Assembly: GCF_963169125.1 (NCBI RefSeq)
Contig: NC_084794.1
Location: forward strand, 226,731,409 to 226,795,408
Direction of reading: 5' to 3'
Source of the DNA: Humulus lupulus
Lineage: Eukaryota > Streptophyta > Magnoliopsida > Rosales > Cannabaceae
DNA length: 64,000 nt
Both the position numbers and the translations under genes were made by a program. Numbering within the stretch: the stretch's first letter is position 1; the number at the start of each line of letters is the position of its first letter. The notes under the pieces are model-generated. The model was not told the origin of the DNA, ran no database searches, and saw only the letters and a program-made list of their open reading frames with translations. Positions 11,025 to 21,270 of the stretch are shown piece by piece.

Positions 11025-11250
11025 TTTTCAGGGACAATTAGTACTTCCTAAAAATAATTAGGTTTTTCAAGGAAAATTAATTTCTTAAAAATCTAAAATA
11101 TTTTTCAAGGAAATTTGAAATCCTAAAAATATAACATATTTTTCAAGGAGTTTTAAATTCCTAAAAATAAAAAATATATTTTTCAAGGAATTTTAAATTC
11201 CTAAAAATAAAGATATTTTTCAAGGAAATTTGAATTCCTAAAAATATCTT
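11025..11250. repeat. Six-unit, 38-bp-period hairpin array
   Basis: The core tttttcaagg begins at about 11025, 11063, 11101, 11139, 11179 and 11216. Each unit holds an inverted repeat of the form AAGGAATTT then AAATTCCT. The array sits between the polypurine tract and the putative promoter of the antisense gene, so it is 3' untranslated sequence for the sense transcript and upstream sequence for the antisense gene. Confidence 0.8.
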
Positions 11251-11267
11251 GTTGCCTGAGAGGTTAT

Positions 11268-11361
11268 AAGTAGATCCTCTTTCTCATTCCTGCTCCATGC
11301 ACCACTTTCAAACAGGATCCAAGTCTGATTTTTCCAGGTCCTCATCAAACTCATATCTTTG
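11268..11361 (+). promoter_or_regulatory. Putative promoter and 5' exon of the antisense gene
   Basis: A TATA-like ggttataagtagatcc (11264-11280) is followed by a pyrimidine-rich leader. A good donor site TTTG|GTACGT lies at 11361/11362. The matching acceptor would be ctgttatag at 12333, just before the ATG at 12334, giving a 5' UTR intron of about 970 bases that contains the 78-bp tandem repeats. This is inferred from splice-like signals only. Confidence 0.45.
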
Positions 11362-11519
11362 GTACGTATTCTCTTCTAATCATCACATCATTTAATTTAA
11401 ATGTGCTTAGATTCATAAGAAACACTTTGCCTTTTTGAGGAATTTTTGTCTGAATCTTTTTTGTTGTATCTTGATCCAAAATAATGGACCTTCTTGGAAG
11501 ATTTCTCTGTAAAATTTCT

Positions 11520-12090
11520 TAGCCTGGGCGATTTCCAGGGATGCATGACCCTTAGCTGAACACTTCATCAGTTATGGAAATTTTTGGGACTCCATACCCT
11601 AGTGCCTGCGATTTCCAGGGATAGGCCTAGTTTGGGCCGAGCACCTCCTTTCCTGGGTCGAGTACTCCATAGGCTGAGCGCTCTCTTTTCTTCCTTAGGT
11701 GATTTCAAGGGATGAACTCAGGTTTGGGCCTAGCACCTCATGCTTCTCCTCGTGCGATTTTCGGGCACAGGAACTGGGTTGGGTCGAGCACCCCTAGAGC
11801 TTGGTGGGCTGAGTACTTCCTTCCCTTCCCTTAGGCGATTTCCAGACCTAGAATTAGGGCTAGCCCAACCACTCATAGATCATAGGCTGAGTACTCCTTT
11901 CCTTCCCTTAGGCGATTTCTAGACTAGAATTAGGGTTAGGCCGACCACTTTAGGGGCTCATGGGCCGAGTAGTCCCTTTCTTTCCATTAGGCGAATTCCA
12001 GGCTTAGAATTAGGGCTAGGCCGACCACCCTAGGGGTCCTTAGGCTGAGTACCCCTTGCCTTAAGCGATTTTCAGGGATTCAGGGTGGTC
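11520..12090. repeat. About 78-bp tandem repeats before the antisense ORF
   Basis: The core gcgatttccagg recurs at 11528, 11608, 11698, 11754, 11835, 11912, 11991 and 12065. Between the cores lie variants of ggccgaccacccta and ggctgagtacccct. The same ggccgaccaccc motif is repeated in the Tat LTRs and also near 17590-17640, so LTR and internal repeats share sequence. Confidence 0.75.
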
Positions 12091-12333
12091 GGCCCAAGCA
12101 TAAGATAGCCACCTAGGATCCCAAAAAATATTCTGGAGAATTGAACGTCCTTAGGCACCTTTCTGAAGCTTACTTCTTTGGGGTGGTCAGCCTATGCTTA
12201 AGTTCACTGGGCCGACCCCCTATCTTGCTCCTAATTTCTTCATTTTGACTTTTTAGTTCATAAACTTGCCCCCACCTGTTGGCTTTATTATGCTCATTCA
12301 CTAACTTTAATATTTATTTTTCCTCTGTTATAG

Positions 12334-13966
12334 ATGTCCAACTCTTCTTCATCGAACAAGTCAGTAGGTGAGCGTAATCACCAAGAGTTTTTGGAAAGGT
12401 TGAAAAGGATTCTCCCTCATTCTACTTTATACTTATTCAGCGAGGAAGATTTCTTAAAGAGGTACTGTCCAATGGCGAGAGAGATACAGACAACCCGATA
12501 ACCCTCTAAAGATGATCCTCAGATTGCCAGGCATATCACTCAGGGTTCCTCGTCGGGCTCTTCTCAGATTACTTCTCAGCACAGTACACCCTGCGACTCC
12601 CAAGGCACTCAAGGCACACCTCAGCTGAGTCATTCTTCTCAGTGGGATAGGTCAAGTTAGCGAGAACCATTGCAATGCCCTTCGTACCGAGATACTAGTC
12701 GGGTATCCCATTGATCTTCTTCTCGGCAAGATTATACCAAGGGCTCACGTCGCCACACTACTCATCCTCAGGAGCGTCCCACTCAAAAATTCCATCCTAA
12801 GGTAGTTCGCCCTCCTTCCAAGAGCAAAAAAGTCTCGCTAGCTGAGCAACAAAAGAAGAGACAACAAAAGGAGTTCCATTTATTAGATTCTGGGGCCACC
12901 TTCACCAGTGAGATCATATGGAAACCGGTTGAGAAGCCTCGCTCTGCTGATTATGAGGTTGTTTGGTTCAAGAATGCGGCCTCTGACATGACTGAGGAGA
13001 AGGTAAAGAATTTGAGGAAGACCTTTGAACTCCCTGGGGTTTCCATCATCATCATCCCTGGTCCAGATGACAGAGCTAAGGACCCCCCTTTGGGTATGTG
13101 CGCTTGGACACGCTCTGCCATTAGGTCTAGGGCTCTGCTTCCTCTTCATCCGTACTTTTGAGGTGTAGCAGATTATTTTGGCATTAGTCCTTCTCAACTG
13201 GCTCCTAATGCGATCTTGGCCTTGTCTGCATTGTACATCATCTATCACCGCAAAAAATGGGCTGCCCCAGTGTCTCATGAGATCCACTATCTATTTGACC
13301 TGAAGACAAACCCTTCTCAGCGCAACTCAAGATATTTCCACTTCCACCATTATATGAGCGAGGGAACCAACACTTAAGAGATCTATGGAAATAGCAAGGC
13401 ATTTAGATATGTCGATAACTATTTCTTTACCAAGGACACAGAGGCCAACTTCTCCAAGTTTAAGCACGTTGGGCCCTTTTATAGACCACTCCCGACCCAG
13501 GACATGATTGTTAGGGCCAAGGCACTGATATCCATGACCTCTTAGGAGAAGAATGTCAAGACCCTCGTTACTCTGGAGAACCTTAGGAAGGTGGGGCTGT
13601 TTCCTCCTACCATATCAGATGTTCTGGATGACGATGGCTTCGAGCCCGTGATAGCCATAGACTCCTCGGGACCCACTCATGTTGAGGATGTATCCTCTTC
13701 GCCAGTATTAGATGGACATGAGGGTGATGAGGTGGGCGCATCTACCGCATACTCATCGCTTGCTTCAACTTGAATCACATTCAGAAGGTTCGACTCTTTA
13801 TCACATTAATTTTATGGTTCATCGATACTAAATATTCTTCTAACATTTGATCTTCTTTTGCAGGCACAGACATGTTCGGTTTTGTTCATACCCACTAGAG
13901 GTTGACTCCCACCAAGGCCAGTCCTTCTATTTGAGCGGTAAAAAGGGCCTGGGTTGAGGCTGAGTC
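12334..13966 (+). pseudogene. Antisense gene of the Tat element, 5' part (Transposase_28-like)
   Basis: One reading frame runs from the ATG at 12334 to 13773 without a single frameshift, but with stops at 12499, 12658, 12712, 13159, 13375, 13543 and 13771. The N-terminus is Ser/Gln-rich and basic. The middle (12950-13560) matches the plant 'putative gypsy type transposon' family (Pfam Transposase_28): LPLHPYF-x-GVADYFGISPSQLAPNA, then HEIHYLFDLKTNP, YFHFHHYM and FRYVDNYFFTKD. After a probable intron (acceptor tttgcag at 13863) coding continues to 13966, with stops at 13896 and 13932, and is then cut by the solo LTR. Such genes are known as extra ORFs in Tat-type elements; their role is not known. 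Confidence 0.78.
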
Positions 13967-16356
13967 TGTAACGCCCTGGTTAACCTAGAACCGTTACGGT
14001 GAACGGTGAACTGGAAATTTGACCCGCTACCCGAGTCCCTTGGTTAAAAATGTGTTCTAAGTGTTATTAACAGGCTAAGGTGGAAAACCAACAAAAAGGA
14101 AATAATATATTTTATTATATGCATAAAACTGTTCATGGGCCCACAAGAACATTTACAAGTTATTTACAACTCAAAAACGGCATTACTGTCTCAAAATTAC
14201 AAACCCGCTGACCTAAGCAGCAAAAATAGGGTAAACCCCCTAGTTCCTCTGAGAACTCCTTGGATGTGGTGGTCAAGCGGCCGCATATGTACACATCACC
14301 ACCTAAGCTCTCCACTCAAGGCTGGGTGAGCTTTTCTTTCCCTTTACCTGCACCACATAGCACCCATGAGCCAAAGCCCAGCAAGAAAACACAGTATTGC
14401 ATTCAAACATTATCAAATGATTATCATTATAATCACACCGAACTTATAGCTCCTAAACAGATGAGTGAATATCACTGGAGGTTCTAGTAAAACCATACTG
14501 AGTGACTGACAAGCAAGTCACTAATTTAAACAAAAGAGTGGCTGCTGGGTAAGCCACTAGCCTTAAACAGATGAGAGACTGATAGGTAAGTCTCTAAGTT
14601 AACAGATGAGTGACTGATGGGTAAGCCACACAAGCGCTTATAATATTCATCGAACTTGAGGTCGGTCCGGCATTAATGCTCTTTGAGTCATCCAATGAAG
14701 ATGTCGATTAGATCTAATCTTTATTGGCTTGCATTGAACACGTTAAGGACGTCCTGACTTATGAGTCAGCACCGTGTGACCAGTGCCCAGTACCACTGTC
14801 GAACCTGACTAATGAGTCACAACTTCACAATTGATACCGACACCTTTGCCAATTCTGACTAATGAGTCAGTGCCATACATAAGTGAGCAAGATTTGCTAA
14901 ACATTCGATAATCAATCCATGTCCACATTTACACAATCAACATGCCTCAAGAATAATCATGCATGTCACATATGGGGTGCAGTTCTCTTACCTCTGGTTC
15001 AAGCGAGAAATAATAATAAGAACGACTCCTGAGAACGATCGACCTTTGATTCCTTAGCGGTTACCTAATCACAACCAATTATAACCTCCATTAATGAAAA
15101 TCAACATGGATAGGGTCTTAACCTAAGCACCACTCTCGGGACCTCGAAACATGCCCACACGGTGAGTAGATTCGATCCCGGGCCTTAAGGATTGAAACCC
15201 CAAGTCAAAAACCCTTAAAAACACTCAAAACGGGACTTTGAAGGAACAGAGTAGCGCTATAGCGCTGATCCCTAGTGCCCCAGCGCTATACTCAGAACCC
15301 CCAACTCGCCCAAAAGCCTCCTGAGTAGCGCTGTACCGCCCTAGGGTGGGCACTATAGCGCTACCTCCAGACCAGATGCCCCCCTGAAACCTTCTTCTTC
15401 ATCTCCTTCGATTCTAACCTGATTCCAATGCTTCCAAATCCCATTTTTGATGCCAAATGAACCCAAAAACCATCCTAACATACCCCAAACATCACAACCA
15501 TAAGAACCCTAGCCAAAACTCCCAACAAAACCAAGTATTCAATCTAGAAATCTCAACTGCAAAACAGAACTAAAACAGGGCAAAATAGGGATTCCAATGG
15601 CTAGAAACTTACCCAAAGCTCAGCTTATGATGCTCTTCAATAGAGGAACACACTCCCAAACTCCCAAGGCTTACTTCCCAAGCTTCAATCCTCAAGAATG
15701 GTTCAAAAATCACAAAGAAAACTGAAGGGAAGATAGGTACGGGAAGGCTCTTGAATATACTCTGTTTGCTCTCTTTTTTCACAGCCAAAAAAATGGTTAT
15801 AACTATCCTAGGGGTGAAATGACCATTTTACCCCTAGGTCAATTAATAGTTTCTAAAGGCTCCCAAGGGCAAAATTGGTATTTTCCACCTATCTCGTTAA
15901 TCATAATTAATGCTCTCCAATTCCCGCTATTCTTGATAATCTCAAACACCAATAATTTATATCCCGTTACCCTTTAACTCCCAGTAATGCTCTAATCATT
16001 AAAATCACCCCGAGACTCATCCCGAGCCCCGAACTTAAACCTGTTGTGACTAGGCCGCTAATCAATATTCCAAGATCGTCTCATGCCGAATAGCTCGAAC
16101 AAACCCACATTATAATGTGGTCTCAACATATATCACCGACATGCATACTAATATACAATTATACCCTCAACGGGCCAAATTACCATCACACCCCTGTAAT
16201 TAAAATATGGACCCACATGCATGCATTTAACATCATATTATAATATAATTCACCTGTACATGCATACTATCATTTAATGGCATAATTAAACAAGTATGGC
16301 CCTCCCGGCCTACTATTCCCACTATTAAACCACATCGGAGAATTCGGGGCATTATA
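13967..16356 (-). repeat. Solo LTR inside the antisense gene
   Basis: A 2390-bp LTR (tgtaacgccctgg ... ggggcattata on the plus strand) is flanked by the perfect 5-bp duplication gagtc (13962-13966 and 16357-16361). No internal domain is present. The orientation is minus by comparison with the Tekay-type LTRs, which share the tgtaatgcccc start, the ccacatagcaccc block (14353) and the LTR-end structure. Removing it with one duplication copy restores the antisense reading frame. It carries four copies of an AGCGCTATAGCGCT-type dyad at 15253-15362. Confidence 0.88.
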
Positions 16357-16361
16357 GAGTC

Positions 16362-17284
16362 GGTCATGGAGGTTCCTCTTGAGGTGTCTCCTCCGACTCC
16401 TTTGGCATCTAGTCCAATTATTTTGGCATCTAGCCCTGTCGCAAAGGTAGAGCCACCAGTTCCTCCCACTTTTAATGATGTAGGGGCTTCTTGCTCTGTG
16501 CCTGTTCCTTTATCTGAGCCACATCAGTCTGCTATACAGAACTTAAGCGCCTTCATGGACTGAGTATCGCATCTGAAGCAAACAACAACAACCTTTAATG
16601 GGATCAAGAATGAGGACCTGAACACCATTCTCACGAAGTCACTCTTAGACATTCAGAGTGTGAGTCCTTTAGAGTTTCCTTCTTGTCTATTTAGCTTGTG
16701 TCCTGACATTTATCGAACACTTGTATGTTTTTTTGCAGGCATTGATGTTGGTCTCTCATGTTCGTGATAGGTGTGTAGAGTGTACTTCTACACTCTCCAA
16801 CCTTCGTTCTGAGCTTGAAGTTGTCTGCCAAGAGGTACTGGACCTTAGGCGCGTTATTCGTTCTAGGGATGCTGACATTACCTCAAAGGATGAAGAGATC
16901 AACACCCTCGACAGTACCGTGGAGCTCAAACAGAAGGAAGTGACCGAGTTGAGTCTCAGGATAACCCAAATGGAGGGGGAACTTGCTGATCAGCTCCAAT
17001 AGTTTGAAGCGGAGAAAGAGAAGCTGATTGCTGACATGGACCAATTGCGGAAGGATTCTCTTGTCGAGAAGGAGCGAGATGTCAAAGCTGCTCGGGACAA
17101 GGCTTGAGAGGAGTATTCAGAGACAACCTTCTCTTGCTTCTACTTGATCTGGAAGTCCAACAAAGATATGAACTTGGATTTCCTTCCTGAGAAGACGCGA
17201 GCGAAGCAGCTTAGGAAGTGTCTGGCTCATGAGGTTGCCGAGGCTCAGGGTATTCTTTCAGATGATACTCCTCGCCCTAGTTAG
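16362..17284 (+). pseudogene. Antisense gene of the Tat element, 3' part (coiled coil)
   Basis: This continues the gene after the solo LTR: a Pro/Ser-rich linker (16366-16560), a stop at 16561, a probable intron 16657-16738 (donor GTGAGT, acceptor ttttttgcag), and a final exon from 16739. The last exon encodes a long heptad-like coiled coil rich in Leu and Glu (for example TLSNLRSELEVVCQEVLDL and KQKEVTELSLRITQMEGEL). Stops at 17000 and 17105 interrupt an otherwise continuous frame ending at TAG 17282-17284. An N-terminal Transposase_28-like domain followed by a coiled coil is the arrangement expected for this protein type. Confidence 0.72.
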
Positions 17285-18117
17285 TCTTCTGGGTCCTTTA
17301 ATCTATTTTTTCCTCTCATGCCATTGGTGGGGCACTTTGTACTTGACAGTTTTTACATATGACATTTTATGCCTTTATGCTTTTTTGTTATGAGTACTCA
17401 GTGTATTGATTGATTTTTTTTTTATTTCCAATGCTTACTAAGTATATTAACTCACAACCCTCATTGGTTCAAGTATCAGTATACTCTGAACACATGTATT
17501 TTGTGTGCCATACTAACCTTACTCTTTTACATTTTTCATGCTAACAGCCATGGTAATGTGAGTAGTATAGTACTTCACCAAGTACCATGAACAAAACGGT
17601 CAGGTCAACCACCCCATGGGTGATAGGCCGACCACCCCATAAGGAACATGTCTAGGAATCTCCCTACCAATGCCTTTTTTGTTTTTGTTTTTTGCACTTT
17701 CGGAACATATGTTGAACAAATGTCCTAGAAAAACTTGAGCTTGCTTAGTACTTAAGGTCACACCCTCATTTCTCGTATATAACCCAATCGGTATGTACTA
17801 TATGCCCCCCCAAGTGATCATGGGTTTAAAATCCTTGGTCACTTGCTACTTGACCATGCCTTGCTTCGAGCATTTAGACACATAGTACTATCCTTTTCAT
17901 CCAATGATGCAAGCAACAAATGCTTGTCCCTCATTGGTAGTCAAGTGATGGTTTCATACTTAGTAGTAATGATACCTATACACAGATGCAGATTGTGTAG
18001 CAAGTGTTGATCACGTTCTACGTAATCTTTCGTGTACTCGTTATAATGATTGTAGACAGAAATGTCTAAGTTGGACCAATCGGGTCTAGATGGGCTAATC
18101 GAGCTTGTAACGAGTCT
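17285..18117. other. 3' flank of the antisense gene, no gene seen
   Basis: AT-rich sequence with T-runs (17409-17427) that could serve 3' end formation for the plus-strand gene. Two ggccgaccacccc-like motifs lie at 17600-17640. I see no coding sequence and no trace of the missing integrase. Confidence 0.5.
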
Positions 18118-18800
18118 TAGATCAAATTATCGATCGGTCCCTCAAGGACCAGATTCGATTATGATCCGATAATGGCAACTGGTTCTTGGACCAGTCTCTT
18201 GCTTTTTGATCGTATAGGCCGATAGGTTCCTCAAGAACCAGGATCGAACGTGATAAAAAAAGTTAGCGACTAAGTCCTCAGACCAGTCTCTCATTTGGAT
18301 CTCATGGGTCAATAGGCTCCTCAAGAACCAAGATCAAACATGATCCATTAATTTGGCAACAAAGTCCTAGGACCTGTCTCTTTTGTTGATCGTGTGGGTC
18401 GATAGGTTCCTCAAGGACCAGAATCGAACATGATCAAATAGTTTGGCGATAAGGTCCTAGGACCTGTCTCGTGTGGATCGTATGGGTCGATAGGCTCCTC
18501 AAGAACCAAGATTGAACATGATCCATAATTTGGGAGACAAGGTTATAGGACCTGTCTCTTTTGTGGATCGTATGGGTCAATAGGCTCCTTAAGAACCAAG
18601 ATCGAACATGATCCATGATTTGGCGACAAGGTTCTAAGACCTATCTCTTTTGTTGATTGTGTGGGTTGATAGGTTCCTCATGAACTAGGATTTAATATGA
18701 TCAAATAGTTTGGCGACAAGGTCCCAGGACCTGTCTCTCGTGTGGATCGTATGGGTCAATAGGCTCCTCAAGAACCAAGATCAAACATGATCCAATGGGG
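18118..18800. repeat. Eight-unit, 90-bp tandem array in the Tat element
   Basis: Unit starts marked by gatcgt-type sequence lie at 18208, 18298, 18388, 18476, 18566, 18655 and 18745, with a first unit from about 18118; the spacing is 88-90. Each unit holds two dyads: GGTTC-CTCAA-GAACC (or the compensated form GGTCC-CTCAA-GGACC in the first unit) and GGTCCTAGGACC. It occupies the place where integrase should follow the second RNase H. Tandem arrays in the untranslated part of Tat/Ogre elements are known sources of satellite DNA. Confidence 0.85.
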
Positions 18801-18855
18801 TTGACATGTCCAAAGGACGAGTCGTTGAACAAAATTTAAAGAACTAAGAGAAATT

Positions 18856-19440
18856 TTAGATATTAAATTCATTCATTGAAGCACAATGGCTATTACATTG
18901 ATTATTTGAAAATAATACATTTGCCTCCTGCTTGGCTATGCTTCTTTCTGCCAAGGATTTGATGGGAATGACATTCAGGGTGTCCGCATCTTTGGAACTG
19001 GCTAGTTTTGCTAAGGCATCAGCATTGGCATTCTTCTCCATCGGGACTTGTGTAATCGAGTATCTCTTGAACTGCGCCCACAAGTCCTTCACCTTGTTCA
19101 GGTACTGCACCATCCTAAGTCCCTTGGCTTGATACTCCCCCAGTACTTGGTACACCACTAGCTGGGAATCACTGAATATCTCCAGGGACTGTGCATGTAC
19201 ATCCTGAGACAAGCGTAATCCAGCAAATAATGCGTCGTACTTAGCCTCATTGTTTGAAGCGTTGAATCCAAATCTGAGAGCACAATGGATTCGATGATTC
19301 TCCGGAGCGATTAGTATGATTCCTGCGCCTGAGTTGTGTTCATTGGATGCTCCATAGACATATAGCTTCCACACAGGAGTATCTCCTTCCTTCTCCGTAT
19401 CTCCATTCTCCGATTGGTAGGAAGGGGTCTTCAAGGCTGG
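18856..19440 (-). pseudogene. Second (archaeal-type) RNase H of the Tat element
   Basis: An additional RNase H located after the RT/RNase H unit, typical of the Tat lineage. The frame reads WKLYVYGASNEHNSGAGIIL, NNEAKYDALFAGL, LEIFSDSQLVV and NANADALAKLAS. The first motif is normally YVDGSSN, so the first catalytic Asp is Tyr; the other acidic positions (E in NNEAKY, D in SDSQ, D in NADALA) remain. It ends at a stop at 18856. The expected integrase does not follow. Confidence 0.83.
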
Positions 19441-20914
19441 TGCCTTCGACTATGAAGTCTGCCAATGCTTGTCCTTTTATCGCCGTCCTTGAATGATAAG
19501 TGATATTGAACTGTCCTAGTTCCATTGCCCTCTTGAGTAATCGTCCTGAGGCCTCTGGTTTCTGAAGAACCTGTCTCAGCAGTTGATTGGTCAAGACTCG
19601 GATCGAGTGAGCTTGGAAATATGGATGCAGTTTTCGAGAGGCGATTAGTAAATAGTAGGCTAGTTTCTCAAGAGGGGGATACCTAGACTCTGCACCTACT
19701 AACCTTTTACTGATATAGTATACAAGGTGTTGTACCCTGTTCTCTTCCTTTATCAAAGCATCACTGATTGCATGCTCAGTGATTGCCAAATAGATGAATA
19801 ATACTTCACCATATATTGGCTTTGCTAGGATGGGAGGTTGGGTGAGGTGTTCCTTCAGGGCTTGGAAAGCCTCCTCACACTCCTCAGTCCATTGGATCTT
19901 CTTGCTGCCCCTCAGTAAGTTAAAGAAAGGGACACACTTGTCCGTAGACTTTGATATGAACCTACTAAGGGCAACAACTCTCCCGGTTAAGCGTTGCACT
20001 TCTTTGATTGTGGTAGGTGGCTTCATGTCGATCAATTCTTTGATCTTCTCGGGGTTAGCCTCGATACCACATGAATTGACTATGTATCCGAGAAACTTAC
20101 CAGAACCAACTCCAAACGAGCACTTGAGAGGGTTTAGCTTCATGTTATACTTTCTAAGTATTGCCAAGCATTCCTCCTAGTCTTGAACATTCCCTCCAAC
20201 TTCTTTGGACTTGACCAGCATGTCATCAACGTATACCTCCATATTTTTGTCGATCAAGTCTCGGAACATGCCATTCACTAAACGCTGGTAGGTGGCTCCT
20301 GCGTTCTTCAAGCTGAATGGCATCACCTTATAACAGTACAATCCCTTGTCTATCCAGAAGTTGGTATGTTCCTCGTCGGGAGGGTGCATACTTATTTGAT
20401 TGTACCTGGAATATGAATCCATGAATTAGAGTATTTCATGTCCTGTCGTTGCATCGACTAGTTGGTCTATTCTGGTTAATGGGAAGCAGTCTTTAGGGCA
20501 GGCCTTATTCAGATCTGTGAAGTCCACGCTAGTCCTCCACTTCCTATTTGGATTTGGGACCAACACAGGGTTTGATACCCAATCAGGGTAGTAGGCCTCC
20601 CTTATAAAACCATTTTCCCTGAGCTGCTTGACCTCCTCCTTCAGGGCTTCAGATCAGTCTTTGTCAAGCAGTCTCCTTTTTTGTTGCATTGGTGGGTTGT
20701 TCTTGTGTATATTGAGGACATGACTTATTATGGATGGATAAATTCCAACAATATCCTTATGTGACAAGGCAAAGACGTCCTGGTTTTTCTTCAAAAATTC
20801 CACCAATCGTGCTTTATTTTCCACCTTTAATTCTTTCCTGGATTTGATTACACTAGTTGAGTCCTCCCCATCTAGTAGGACTTCGTCGAGATCTTCAACT
20901 GGTCCCACCCCCAT
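19340..20914 (-). pseudogene. Reverse transcriptase and first RNase H of the Tat element
   Basis: RT blocks on the minus strand: NPVLVPNPNRKWRTSVDF and NKACPKDCFPL (20480-20640), SYSRYNQISMHPPDEE, MPFSLKNAGATYQRLV, and the catalytic VYVDDMLVKS (20177-20422), followed by LNPLKCSFGV and FLGYIV (from 20167). The connection and first RNase H (19340-19900) include PPLEKLAYYLLIASRKL, YFQAHSIRVLTNQ and IKGQALADFIVEG; VLTNQ is normally VLTDQ, so an Asp is lost. Stops near 20652, 20426 and 20175 and a frameshift near 19440 break it. The YVDD box is intact. Confidence 0.87.
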
Positions 20915-20919
20915 GATGT

Positions 20920-21270
20920 CATCCCCAAAGTGAGGATCGATGTCATCTCCCTCGTTTTGGGAAATTTGCTATAACAACAAACCTTTGTTAAAAGGAGCCC
21001 CCGACTCCAGTAGAGTGTTTCTTTCAACGTCAACTTCCATGTTGAAAATCTCATCGGTTCCTTCATTTTCTTCATAGCAGGTTACTATCATGTTGTTTAT
21101 GCATGGTCCTTTCTTTGCCTTGACGACTGACGCATTATAGCATTCTTGTGCCTCCCTTTGGTTACCCAATACACATCCTTGCCTTGCGCTGGTGGGGAAC
21201 TTCAAAGATTGATGCCAGATAAATACTGTTGCGTGTAATGCCATTAGGAGGGGTCTCCCGAGCACTAGAT
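20920..21270 (-). pseudogene. Protease region of the Tat element
   Basis: The frame 20969-21265 reads LGRPLLMALHATVFIWHQSLKFPT and then REAQECYNASV, matching the C-terminal half of Tat-type retropepsins, where LGRP replaces the LGMD of other gypsy proteases. The N-terminal half with the catalytic Asp should lie between this and gag; I could not recognise it clearly. It leads into the acidic linker before RT (20872-21075). Confidence 0.7.

Noticed and set aside
12883..13287. 134-codon open frame on the minus strand
   Set aside because: It lies exactly opposite the Transposase_28-like coding region and has no family features; it is a shadow frame.
12334..17284. Claim that all stop codons show C-to-T decay
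   Set aside because: Every stop codon is one C-to-T step from a sense codon, so the observation has no weight without intact relatives for comparison.
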